This document shows positions 45,496 to 53,543 of a stretch of 64,000 nucleotides of DNA, piece after piece (within the stretch, counting starts at the first letter, position 1; every line of letters starts with the position of its first letter). Below the pieces are notes generated by a model. That model was not told the origin of the DNA and ran no database searches. It saw only the letters and a program-made list of their open reading frames with translations. The DNA lies in contig NZ_CP021255.1 in assembly GCF_002952055.1 (NCBI RefSeq), positions 2,240,001 through 2,304,000 of the forward strand, given 5' to 3'. Position numbers and translations under genes: made by a program. This stretch comes from Desulfobulbus oralis (GTDB lineage: Bacteria; Desulfobacterota; Desulfobulbia; Desulfobulbales; Desulfobulbaceae).

Positions 45496-47227
45496 TCAAT
45501 CGCATTTGCACTTCTGATCAGATGGTATAGTGTTAATAAGTCTATAATAACAGCTTGTAGCTTTTGCACCAATACCAACTTTACCGCCACTTACACCAAG
45601 TCCTCCAGAGCCACTAACACCACCACCACCTGTATCCACAGTCACAGATCCTTCTGCACCTATAACGTAAGATCCTCCAAGTTCACTGCCCAATAAATTT
45701 TTTGCAGGATTACTACATGATTTATTATCACTATTAAAAGCTTTTCCACCACCACCACTTACTTCAAATGCTACGCCTAAACATATCTTTCCATATAAGT
45801 GTTTTAATCCTTTGCCATCTTCAGTGCAGCATTCAATCTCAAGCAAACCACCACCTAAAATTAAATGACCTTCCACGCTTTTATAAGCAGCCAGTCCCTC
45901 CGGATCGACCAGATTCACCGGATCATTTTCCACATAGGCATAGAGGTTGAGTCCTCCTTCCAGGCCAATGGGGTCTGGAGAGAGATACCTTCCGGTCTCC
46001 GGGTCGTAGTAGCGGTTCCAGTTGTAGTGCAGCCCGGTCTCGGCGTCAAAGTACTGGCCCGGGAAGCGCAGGTTGTTCTGCACCGTGCCGAGTTGAATCT
46101 GGGTCCTGCCAAAGGGCAGATAGGCCGCCTGCCAGACCACTGTGCCATCCGCAGTAATCAGCTGCTGCGGGGTCCCCAGATGATCGTTGATATAGAAATA
46201 CAGGCCAGGCCGGAGTTCGTATTCCCGAAGCGCCACCGGCTCCTGCCCCAGCCAGACATATTCCCTCAGTACCCTGCCGCTCCCGGCAATCTCCGCAAGC
46301 AGCCGATTCTCCAGATCATACAGATAGTACGTGGTCTTCGCACCCACGGTCTTGCGAACCCGCCGGTTCTGGCTGTCATAGCCGTAGCCGGCTAGCTCCT
46401 GACCGTTCCGCCGGACTGTTTTCAGACGACCCAGCGCATCCCAGCCGAAGCTTTGCAGCCCGTCAGAGAGCAGACGGCCGGCTGCATCGTAGCTGTAGTT
46501 CTTTCCGGCACGCACGGTCAGCTGGTTGCTGGCCGCATCGATGCTGTAGCTCTCGCTGCCCGATTCCACAGCAGGCACGGCCAGTCCTTTGCTCTCTGTC
46601 ACCTGACCGGCCGCGTTCCGCGTATAGACATAGTCCAGACTCCCAGCCTGGATGCGGCTTGCCTGATAGCGCTGGTCATAGCTCCGGCTCAGATTCACCC
46701 CGCCCAGCTGCATGCCCTGCACCGGACCAAAGGGCAGATACCGGATATCACGGGCCAGATCGTGCTCTCCAAAACGAAGCCCGCTGATCCGCCCCGCCGC
46801 ATCATAGCTGTACTGTAACACCGTGCCCGATGGATAGGTGATGCTGCTCAATTCGCCGGTGGCCTCGTCATAGCCATAGCCCACACTCAGGCTCACACCC
46901 TCCCTGCTCACCCGCTCCTGCGTCACCCGGCCCAGACCGTCGTAGCCGAAGCGCCGCTCAAACTCCTCCTCCTGTATCCCCGTCAGACGCCCAGCCGTAT
47001 CCTGATCCCAGATCAGCTCCACCGGCCGCACAGCCCCCGGCCAAAGTCGTCGTATACGCTTGCGGTCACATGGTTACGCGCATCCGTCACACTGGCAATA
47101 TTCTCTCCGCTGTATGCCATGGAGATGGTGCGGTTACCGGGCAGGGTAACACCCATATATTCAGACTGCCAGACTCCAGCTGAGGTTTTTAACCAAGTCT
47201 TCACTGGTGCATTTGCAATTTGAATTC
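45496..47227 (-). pseudogene. Rhs cassette with internal deletion and Gly-rich C-terminal tail
   Basis: The 5' piece (about 47040-47227: NAPVKTWLKTSAGVWQSEYM, TDARNHVTASVYDDFGR) is joined out of frame to the core at VRPVELIWDQDTAGRLTG. Compared with the copy at 44460-44610, about 150 bp are missing, with the break inside a shared GGCC. From a GTG at 47031 the frame is open for 511 codons. The tail after VDPEGL begins AAYKSVEGHLILGGGLLEIE and is Cys- and Gly-rich (GSVTVDTGGGGVSGSGGLGV, then GGKVGIGAKATSCYYRL), resembling a membrane-inserting beta or bacteriocin-like domain. It is paired with the membrane protein at 45216. Confidence 0.75.
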
Positions 47228-47274
47228 GCTGGTAGAGAATTCACTTTTCTTTTTCCCTCTATTGATTTAGGCAG

Positions 47275-47553
47275 CTATAAAAAATTATCTTTCTTATCTT
47301 TACACTGAATCCAAACACACCAGTAAAGAACTATTCCTATCATCAAGTGAACAAATATAATCTCAATTTTTTTTAATAAATCATATACAATACTTTCAAA
47401 AAAAGAAAAATATAAACCAACTAATATTGAAATATAGATAGGTAATTTCCGTAATTTCAAATATTTTCTCAAAAAAAAACCACTTATGTGCATGCTGACG
47501 GCAAATAAAATAATAACAATGATTTGAGTTATTTCGTTTTGAGCATTTATCAT
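47275..47553 (-). CDS. Three-helix membrane protein, candidate immunity
   Basis: Product of 92 residues, AT-rich, with three hydrophobic segments (IIVIILFAVSMHISGFF, LPIYISILVGLYFSFF, IIFVHLMIGIVLYWCVW). It lies 22 bp after the stop of the tail gene at 47576 on the same strand. No family recognised. Position suggests immunity to that tail. Confidence 0.55.
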   Translation of the reverse strand: MINAQNEITQIIVIILFAVSMHISGFFLRKYLKLRKLPIYISILVGLYFSFFESIVYDLLKKIEIIFVHLMIGIVLYWCVWIQCKDKKDNFL

Positions 47554-47575
47554 AATAATACCTGCGATAGTCGAC

Positions 47576-47959
47576 TTAGAGCAATAGGTGCGATAGTTGA
47601 TCTTGAACTACATCTGCTCTTAAACTTTGACAATTATCACATGGGTTCTCAAATGGTCTCCAAGATGGAGTAATTTTCTTTGCAGCATAACTATCAGGCA
47701 AAGATGTAGCTAAGCAGAGGTATGTATCAGTGAAACAAGTTGCTTCTCCTGGACCGACTTTCCCCTTAACCAAATTTGTCCAGAAGGTGGGGCCAACAGC
47801 CCCTATCGCTCCTGAAATCGCCACATCAACATAATCAATACACCGTAAAGCTTTTCCTATATCATCGCTTACCACCCAATTTGAGCCAAGCTGAAGGAGC
47901 AAATTAAAGCCAGCTCCTCCAAGAGGCCCCATTATCCCATATTCACTCGATGAATTCAA
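47576..47959 (-). CDS. Orphan Rhs-type C-terminal tail (candidate toxin) without core
   Basis: Product of up to 127 residues with no Rhs core attached. The opening GAGFNLLLQLGSNWVVSDDI and IDYVDVAISGAIGAVGPTFW resemble the linker region found at the start of many Rhs tails, followed by a short Cys-containing end (TCFTDTYLCLATSLP, CDNCQSLRADVV). The only start is a TTG at 47959, and the frame is open just 9 codons further upstream, so it is probably a silent cassette. A 26-bp sequence at its 5' side is repeated inverted at 47202-47227. Confidence 0.55.
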   Translation of the reverse strand: MNSSSEYGIMGPLGGAGFNLLLQLGSNWVVSDDIGKALRCIDYVDVAISGAIGAVGPTFWTNLVKGKVGPGEATCFTDTYLCLATSLPDSYAAKKITPSWRPFENPCDNCQSLRADVVQDQLSHLLL

Positions 47960-47975
47960 CTTGCAAGTGCACCAG
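47950..47975 (+). repeat. 26-bp inverted repeat partner of 47202-47227
   Basis: The two 26-bp stretches are inverted copies differing at about three positions (CACTGGTGCATTTGCAATTT versus CACTGGTGCACTTGCAAGTT, then GAATTC). They bracket the orphan tail and its immunity gene. The sequence belongs to an Rhs core segment (NAPVK), also recognisable as GGTGCATTTGCAAT at 36587-36600. Confidence 0.7.
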
Positions 47976-48028
47976 TGAAGGCATAATTAAGAGCCTATGC
48001 GTAAATAGTTCTTTGGATTTACAATCCA

Positions 48029-48350
48029 GGCTCAGGCCTCATGAATTGCCAAAAAGCAGAAAATCTGGTTGGTTGTGCTCAAGGAGGACGCCATGAGCCA
48101 AGACACTCTACAATCGTTTTTTGCGCTGGAGCCGGATGAGCGTCTTCAACAATATTTTTACCGAATTGGCAAAAACAGCGGGGATGGCCAGGTGATGATC
48201 GATGCAAGCCGCCTCAAGGCGCATCGTACCGCCGCCAGTTTGCCCAAAAAAGGGCTCTTTCCCGCTGCATCGGACGCACAAAGGGCGGGCTGAACTCCAA
48301 AACCATGCCCCTTGCGACGCTCACGGCTGGCCCCTGTCCATGACGCTCAC
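48029..48350 (+). mobile_element. IS5/IS427-type relic, copy C
   Basis: Starts with the same left end (GGCTCAGGCCTCATGAAT) and leader as copies A and B. About 165 bp are missing just after the ATGAGCCAA start, a further 4 bp are lost near 48180, and homology ends near 48350 in GACGCTCAC. The right half and right end are gone. It marks the right edge of the accessory island. Confidence 0.85.
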
Positions 48351-48398
48351 AAAAGGCAGCTTCGCGTTCGGTAAACGCAGGCCTGTTTCACCTGGCCC

Positions 48399-48427
48399 TT
48401 GCCCTTGGCGCCAGTCTCCAGTAGTAT
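48399..48427 (+). promoter_or_regulatory. Putative promoter of the tsaE-led operon
   Basis: TTGCCC (48399-48404), a 17-nt spacer and TAGTAT (48422-48427), giving a start near 48434 and a 23-nt leader to the tsaE ATG. It lies immediately after the IS relic. Motif evidence only. Confidence 0.4.
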
Positions 48428-48456
48428 GGAAACCTTTTTCCGCTGGAGCATTGCCC

Positions 48457-48954
48457 ATGTCCGATGCCGTGTCCGATACAGTCGCGTTGCAGGTAGCGCA
48501 GGCCGATCTGCCGACTCTGAGCCGTTTTGCCGAAGCGCTCGCTCCGGTGCTCGAAGCGGGGGACGTGCTGCTTTTGTACGGTGAGCTGGGCGCGGGCAAA
48601 ACCACCTTCACCCGTTTGCTCGCGGCGGCCCTGGGGGTGCCCGGTGACGAGGCGGCAAGCCCCTCCTTTGCCCTGGTGCACGAATATCGGGGCCGCCTGC
48701 CCCTGTATCATATGGATCTGTATCGACTCTCCGGCCCAGATGAGGTGGAAGACGCCGGCCTGCTGGAATACTTTGCGCCCTCTGCCCTGACCCTTGTGGA
48801 ATGGCCGGAGCGGCTGGGCGCCTGGCTGCCCGCAAGCCATCTGGCCCTGAGGCTGGCCCAGGATCCGCCTGGTCTCGTCAACCTGACTCTGAGCCCACAC
48901 GGCGCGGCCTGGCTGCGCCGCCGTTCCCTTCTTCGGCACATTGCGCCATCCTGA
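48457..48954 (+). CDS. tsaE: tRNA threonylcarbamoyladenosine biosynthesis ATPase TsaE
   Basis: Product of 165 residues. Walker A GELGAGKTTF lies at about residues 43-52, with SPSFALVHEY, YHMDLYRL and LTLVEWPERL, the standard TsaE pattern. It drives the TsaB-TsaD complex that places t6A at position 37 of ANN-decoding tRNAs. Start at ATG 48457. It ends 4 bp before the YcaO gene and heads a long run of same-strand genes. Confidence 0.92.
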   Translation: MSDAVSDTVALQVAQADLPTLSRFAEALAPVLEAGDVLLLYGELGAGKTTFTRLLAAALGVPGDEAASPSFALVHEYRGRLPLYHMDLYRLSGPDEVEDAGLLEYFAPSALTLVEWPERLGAWLPASHLALRLAQDPPGLVNLTLSPHGAAWLRRRSLLRHIAPS

Positions 48955-48958
48955 AACC

Positions 48959-50707
48959 ATGCCTACAGCACCCGATACGCTCATTGTCCTGAAAGCCTGT
49001 CCCAAGGGCTACACCAGAGACCAGGACAAGGTCTGCTCGCCGGTCGATACGCTCGCCCGTTTCCGCGGGCGGCTCAAGGCCTGTGGTCTCGATATCCTGC
49101 AGGAAATCCGGCGGATCGACAACGGCCGTCTGGACATTCCCGTGTACTTCAGCGTGTGCGGGGCCGAAGCCCGCCGCGTGATTGGCAGCAGGAAGCAGAT
49201 GGGCAAGGGCGCGAGCCCGGAGCAGTCGCAGGCCAGCGCCTGCATGGAGCTGGTCGAACGTTTCAGCTTCTTCAGCTTTCTGGAGAATCCGGCCAATTTC
49301 CTGACCGGCGACTACGCCGCAGTGGAGGCGCAGGGCTACCCGGTGCTGCCCCTGAGCACGCTGCTGGCCTCGGTGCACGATCACAGGCATTCGCCCGCAA
49401 TGCTTGGCGAACTGCTCGCCGGCCTGCCGCTGCAGTGGGTCTGGGCGCGCAGGCTTTCGGACGAGAGCGCCTGGCTTCTGCCCTTCAGTTGGTTTTACGC
49501 CATCAACGAATTCAATGGGCCGGCTGCGGGCAACACGATCGAGGAGGCCACCCTGCAGGGCATCTGCGAGCTGGTGGAGCGCCATGTCTGCGCCCGCATC
49601 AGCCGGGAACGGCTGGCTGTGCCGGAGATCGACCCGGCCAGCATCAGCGGCCCGGTATCCCGCGAACTGCTGGCCAAATTCCAGCGCAACGGCATCCGTC
49701 TCAGGCTCTACGACTTTTCGCTGGATACCGGCATCCCGACCGTGGCCGCCCTGGCCTGGGATCCCTCCACCTTCCCGGAAAAGAGCGAGCTGGTCTTTAC
49801 CGCCGGCACCACGCCGGGGGTGGACAAGGCCGTTATCCGCGCGCTCACCGAGGTGGCCCAGCTTGCGGGCGACTTCAACAGCGGCTCGAACTATGTGGCC
49901 AGCGCTTTACCCAAGCCGGCCTCCCTGGACGAAGTGGCCTACCTGCACTCGGGCAAAAGGGTGCCGGTCAGCGCCATTGCCGACCTGCACCGGCCTGATT
50001 TTCTGGAGGAAGTGCGGGCCTGCGCACAGGTGCTCGCGCGGCAGGGCCTGGAACTGTATGTGGTCAACACCACGCATCCGGGTCTGCAGATTCCGGCGGT
50101 CTATGCCATCATGCCGGGCGCGCATTTCAGGGAACGGGCCATGGGCGGCAATGCCGTCCTCTTTGCGGCCAAGCTGGCCGCCACCCTGCTCGAGGGCAGG
50201 GCGCTCACGCGGAAACTCCACGCCATGCAGCAACTGGCGCCAGGGGAATACGCCCTGCCCTTTTACCGGGGCCGGCAGCTCCTCGATGCGGGTGAGCCGG
50301 AAGCCGCGCTGCCCCTTTTGCAGGAGGCGCTTGCCCTCTCGCCTCTTGCCGAAGACCTGCCCTATATTCATGCCTATCTGGGCTGCTGCCTGCGGGATCT
50401 GGGGCGTTACGAAGAGGCCGTGGCCACCCTGGGCCAGGGACTTGCCTGCGACGAAGAACGGCCGGACATGCACAATGCCCTGGGCGTCTGCCTCTACAAA
50501 CTGGGCCGCTATGCCGAGGCCACAAGGCATTTCGCCCGGGCCGTGGCCCTGAATCCGGCTTCAGCCATTGACTATGCCAATCTGGCCCTGAATCAGGAGA
50601 AGTGCGGCAATCTGGAAGAGGCCCGCCGCAACTACGACATTGCCCTGTCGCTGGATGCGAACATCGCCTTTGCCCGCGAGCATCTGAACGTGCTGGAGAG
50701 CAGATAG
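48959..50707 (+). CDS. YcaO-domain protein with C-terminal TPR repeats
   Basis: Product of 582 residues. Residues 1-410 form a YcaO fold: SRKQMGKGASPEQSQASACM and MELVERFSFFSF, then TIEEATLQGICELVERHVCA with ATP-binding Glu residues, and GSNYVASAL. YcaO enzymes activate backbone amides with ATP, giving azolines or thioamides, and also act with RimO-type or methanogenesis partners. Residues 440-580 are three or four TPR units (AYLGCCLRDLGRYEEAVATL; NALGVCLYKLGRYAEATRHF; YANLALNQEKCGNLEEARRN) likely to hold a partner protein. No RiPP precursor or TfuA gene is adjacent, so the substrate is unknown. It starts 4 bp after tsaE. Confidence 0.82.
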   Translation: MPTAPDTLIVLKACPKGYTRDQDKVCSPVDTLARFRGRLKACGLDILQEIRRIDNGRLDIPVYFSVCGAEARRVIGSRKQMGKGASPEQSQASACMELVERFSFFSFLENPANFLTGDYAAVEAQGYPVLPLSTLLASVHDHRHSPAMLGELLAGLPLQWVWARRLSDESAWLLPFSWFYAINEFNGPAAGNTIEEATLQGICELVERHVCARISRERLAVPEIDPASISGPVSRELLAKFQRNGIRLRLYDFSLDTGIPTVAALAWDPSTFPEKSELVFTAGTTPGVDKAVIRALTEVAQLAGDFNSGSNYVASALPKPASLDEVAYLHSGKRVPVSAIADLHRPDFLEEVRACAQVLARQGLELYVVNTTHPGLQIPAVYAIMPGAHFRERAMGGNAVLFAAKLAATLLEGRALTRKLHAMQQLAPGEYALPFYRGRQLLDAGEPEAALPLLQEALALSPLAEDLPYIHAYLGCCLRDLGRYEEAVATLGQGLACDEERPDMHNALGVCLYKLGRYAEATRHFARAVALNPASAIDYANLALNQEKCGNLEEARRNYDIALSLDANIAFAREHLNVLESR

Positions 50708-50708
50708 G

Positions 50709-51761
50709 ATGCAGGCCTTTCCCGAAAATCCGGAAAAGATTCTGGTGCGTTCCACCAACTGGATCGGGGATGCGGTGATGAGCACGCCGGCCCTGAAGAG
50801 CCTGCGTCTGGCCTGCCCGGACAGCGAAATCGTGCTGTTGGCCTATCCCTGGGTAAGCGATGTTTTTCGTTACAGTCCGCGGGTTGACCGCATCATCGCC
50901 TACGAAAAAAAGGAACGCCACCGGGGGCTGTCCGGCCTGTGGCGGCTGGCGCGGGAGCTGAGGCCGGAGCGTTTCGACTGCGCGATTCTGTTGCAAAACG
51001 CCTTTGAGGCCGCCTTCCTTACCTGGCTGGCCAGGATTCCGGTGCGGGGCGGCTACACCACGGACTGCCGCAGCCTGCTGTTGACCCACCGCGTGCACAA
51101 GGCGCCCAATATCGTGGTCAAGCACGAGGTGTTCTATTACCAGCGCATCCTGCGGGGGCTGGGCATTCCGACCGGGGACAACGAGCTTGAAGTCTTTCTG
51201 CCGGGCTTCGAGATCGACGAGGCCAGGGCGCGGCTCCGGCAGCTCACGGGCGAACGCACGTCCGCGGTCAGGATCATTGGCTTCAATCCCGGTGCGGCCT
51301 TCGGCCCGGCCAAGCGCTGGCCTGCGGAACGCTATGCCGGGCTGGCGCGGCTGATTGCCAGACGCTACGATGCCCGCATTCTGCTCTTCGGCAGTCAGGC
51401 CGATCAGGAGACCACTGCGGAGATCGTGCGGCTGGCCGGGAAAAAGGCGCAGCTGGTCGATCTGGCCGGCAAAACCCGGCTGATCACGGCCATGGCCCTG
51501 ATCGGCGAATGCGACGCCTTTGTCACCAACGATTCCGGGCTGATGCACGTGGCCGCGGCCCTGCACACCCCACAGGTGGCGCTGTTCGGCTCCACCGACC
51601 ACGTGGCCACCGGGCCCTATTCGGCCAGTGCCGTGGTCATCAGAAAGGCCCTGCCGTGCAGCCCCTGCAAGCAGAAGAAATGTCCACTGGGCCATTTCCA
51701 GTGCATGAAGATGATTACCTGCGACGAGGTCTTCGCCGCGTTGCAGCCAATGCTGGGCTGA
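50709..51761 (+). CDS. waaF: Lipopolysaccharide heptosyltransferase II
   Basis: Product of 350 residues of the GT9 family, adding the second L-glycero-D-manno-heptose to the LPS inner core at the cytoplasmic face of the inner membrane. Visible marks are ILVRSTNWIGDAVMSTPALK at the start, GGYTTDCRSLLLTH, IGFNPGAAFGPAKRWPAERY, and VTNDSGLMHVAAALHTPQVALFG, which binds the ADP-heptose. CSPCKQKKCPLGHFQCM near the end is the usual Cys cluster of WaaF. It starts 1 nt after the YcaO stop and is followed after 2 nt by gmhB, in the same pathway. Confidence 0.92.
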   Translation: MQAFPENPEKILVRSTNWIGDAVMSTPALKSLRLACPDSEIVLLAYPWVSDVFRYSPRVDRIIAYEKKERHRGLSGLWRLARELRPERFDCAILLQNAFEAAFLTWLARIPVRGGYTTDCRSLLLTHRVHKAPNIVVKHEVFYYQRILRGLGIPTGDNELEVFLPGFEIDEARARLRQLTGERTSAVRIIGFNPGAAFGPAKRWPAERYAGLARLIARRYDARILLFGSQADQETTAEIVRLAGKKAQLVDLAGKTRLITAMALIGECDAFVTNDSGLMHVAAALHTPQVALFGSTDHVATGPYSASAVVIRKALPCSPCKQKKCPLGHFQCMKMITCDEVFAALQPMLG

Positions 51762-51763
51762 AT

Positions 51764-52366
51764 ATGACGCTCCTGAAACCCGCAGTTTTTCTCGACCGGG
51801 ACGGCACTGTCAACGAGCAGATGGGCTATGTCAATCACATCAGCCGCTTCCGGCTCCTGCCCGGTGTGGCCGTGGCCATCCGCGCGCTGAACGAACGGCA
51901 GGTGCCGGTCGTGGTGGTCACCAACCAGTCTGGTCTGGCCCGGGGCTGTTTTCCGGAAAGCCTGTTGGCCGAGGTGCATGCCCTCATGCAGCGGCTGCTG
52001 GCCGGGGAGGGGGCGCATCTGGACGGCATTTACGTGTGCCCGCATCATCCGGAGGCCAAGGTCGCCCGGTACCGCCTGGACTGCGATTGCAGAAAGCCGA
52101 AGCCCGGCCTGCTGCGGCAGGCCGCACAGGATCTGGGCCTGGATCTGGCGCGTTCCTACATGGTGGGCGACCGCTGGATCGATCTGCGCGCCGGGCAGGC
52201 GGCAGGCGCCAAAACCATTCTGGTACGCAGCGGCTACGGCCGGGGCGAGGAAGACTATATTGGCCCCCATGAGGCCCTGCAGCCGGACATGCGGGCCGAG
52301 GATCTCGCGGAAGCAGTGGCCTGGATTCTGGCCGATCTGACCCGGCAAACCGGGTACAAAGAGTAA
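51764..52366 (+). CDS. gmhB: D-glycero-beta-D-manno-heptose 1,7-bisphosphate 7-phosphatase
   Basis: Product of 200 residues of the HAD superfamily. The nucleophile motif FLDRDGTVN has Asp11 and Asp13. [11 protein letters not shown] is motif II, and [20 protein letters not shown] holds the Cys/His zinc loop typical of GmhB, followed by KPGLL and [12 protein letters not shown]. It removes the C7 phosphate to make heptose-1-phosphate for ADP-heptose, the donor used by the preceding WaaF. ATG 51764 is 2 nt after waaF. Confidence 0.92.
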   Translation: MTLLKPAVFLDRDGTVNEQMGYVNHISRFRLLPGVAVAIRALNERQVPVVVVTNQSGLARGCFPESLLAEVHALMQRLLAGEGAHLDGIYVCPHHPEAKVARYRLDCDCRKPKPGLLRQAAQDLGLDLARSYMVGDRWIDLRAGQAAGAKTILVRSGYGRGEEDYIGPHEALQPDMRAEDLAEAVAWILADLTRQTGYKE

Positions 52367-52377
52367 AGGAGCGGAGA

Positions 52378-52959
52378 GTGAAGGTTTGGGGAACTTTGCT
52401 GGTGGCACTGGCCCTGTTCGGGGTGGGCCTGTATGTCACCTACGACGGACTGGTGAGCAAGGAAGAGGCGGTATTCAGGGCCTGGGCGGACGTGGAATCC
52501 ACCCTGCAGCGACGCGCCGATCTGATTCCCAATCTGGTGGCCACCGTGCGGGGCTCTGCCGCGCACGAGCAGGAGACCCTGAAGCTCGTGGTCGAGGCCA
52601 GAACCCAGGCCGTGCAGCCGCTTGCGCCCCGGGAGCTGTCCGATCCGGCCCTGATGCAGCGCTTCCAGCAGTCGCAGTCTGCCCTGGGTTCTGCGCTCTC
52701 CCGGCTGCTGGTGGTGGCCGAGAGCTATCCGGAACTCAAGGCCAGCCGGAATTTCCAGGACCTGCAGGTCCAGCTCGAAGGGACGGAAAACCGTATCAAC
52801 GTGGCCCGGGAGCGTTACAATCAGGCGGTCGGGGCCTTTAACGGCGCGATTCGCAGCTTTCTTGGCGCTCGGATCAACGAGCGTTTTCTGCAGCTGGAGC
52901 CCAAGGAGTATTTCAAGGCCGGGGAAACCGCCAAAGCAGTGCCCAGTGTCTCGTTCTGA
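52378..52959 (+). CDS. lemA: LemA family protein
   Basis: Product of 193 residues. The start is a GTG at 52378 behind AAAGGAGCGGAG. One N-terminal helix ([19 protein letters not shown]) anchors a coiled, periplasmic-facing helical domain with the LemA hallmarks [40 protein letters not shown] and a terminal YFKA. The role of LemA is not settled. It is commonly paired with TPM-domain proteins, as here two genes later. It starts 11 bp after gmhB. Confidence 0.9.
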   Translation: MKVWGTLLVALALFGVGLYVTYDGLVSKEEAVFRAWADVESTLQRRADLIPNLVATVRGSAAHEQETLKLVVEARTQAVQPLAPRELSDPALMQRFQQSQSALGSALSRLLVVAESYPELKASRNFQDLQVQLEGTENRINVARERYNQAVGAFNGAIRSFLGARINERFLQLEPKEYFKAGETAKAVPSVSF

Positions 52960-53066
52960 TGCGGTGCCGGAGCCTGTCAGGACCCTGTGGTGAGCGACGG
53001 CCGGGCTTTGCATCGGGCTGGTTGGGGGCGACATGGGCTCGCATTCCGGGTACAGGGGGGGAGAGC

Positions 53067-53543
53067 ATGAAAAACTGTGTGTTTTTCCAATGGATCATCC
53101 AGATTGCCGTGGCCGCGCTGGCTGTGACGCTGCTCTCCGGATTTACGCCGACTCTGCACGGCTCGAAGGAAGACAAGGAACTACTCGGCGGATTCATTCT
53201 CATGCTTCTTGCGTGCAGGTACGGTCTGCCCTTTGCCCTGGCTGCCGGCTGCTGGTTCCGCCGTTCTTTTGTCAGGGCCGTGCTGGCGGGCGCTCTTGTG
53301 GGCGTGGCAATGGAGTTGTTGCTGTTCCTGTTATCTGAACCTGAATTTTCCCCGTTCCACATGATTCTCCGGGACTTGTTGATCGCGTTTCCGCTCTGTG
53401 CCATCCCCTGTGCGCTGGGCGCGGGCATTGTGCCGCTGCAGTATGCCGCTGCTCCGCGATCCGCAGGACACTCTGGCACAGAAAGAAAAGCGGAGATCCC
53501 GGCTGTCGACGAAGAGCGGAAGAATCCCGAAGGTAAGCTATGA
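53067..53543 (+). CDS. Hypothetical membrane protein between lemA and the TPM gene
   Basis: Product of 158 residues with about four helices (FQWIIQIAVAALAVTLLSG, GFILMLLACRYGLPFALAAG, AVLAGALVGVAMELLLFLL, LLIAFPLCAIPCALGAGIV) and a charged C-terminal tail. ATG 53067 is set by GGGGGAGAGC. No family recognised. Its stop overlaps the next ATG by 4 nt, so it is coupled to the TPM gene and probably acts with it. Confidence 0.65.
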   Translation: MKNCVFFQWIIQIAVAALAVTLLSGFTPTLHGSKEDKELLGGFILMLLACRYGLPFALAAGCWFRRSFVRAVLAGALVGVAMELLLFLLSEPEFSPFHMILRDLLIAFPLCAIPCALGAGIVPLQYAAAPRSAGHSGTERKAEIPAVDEERKNPEGKL

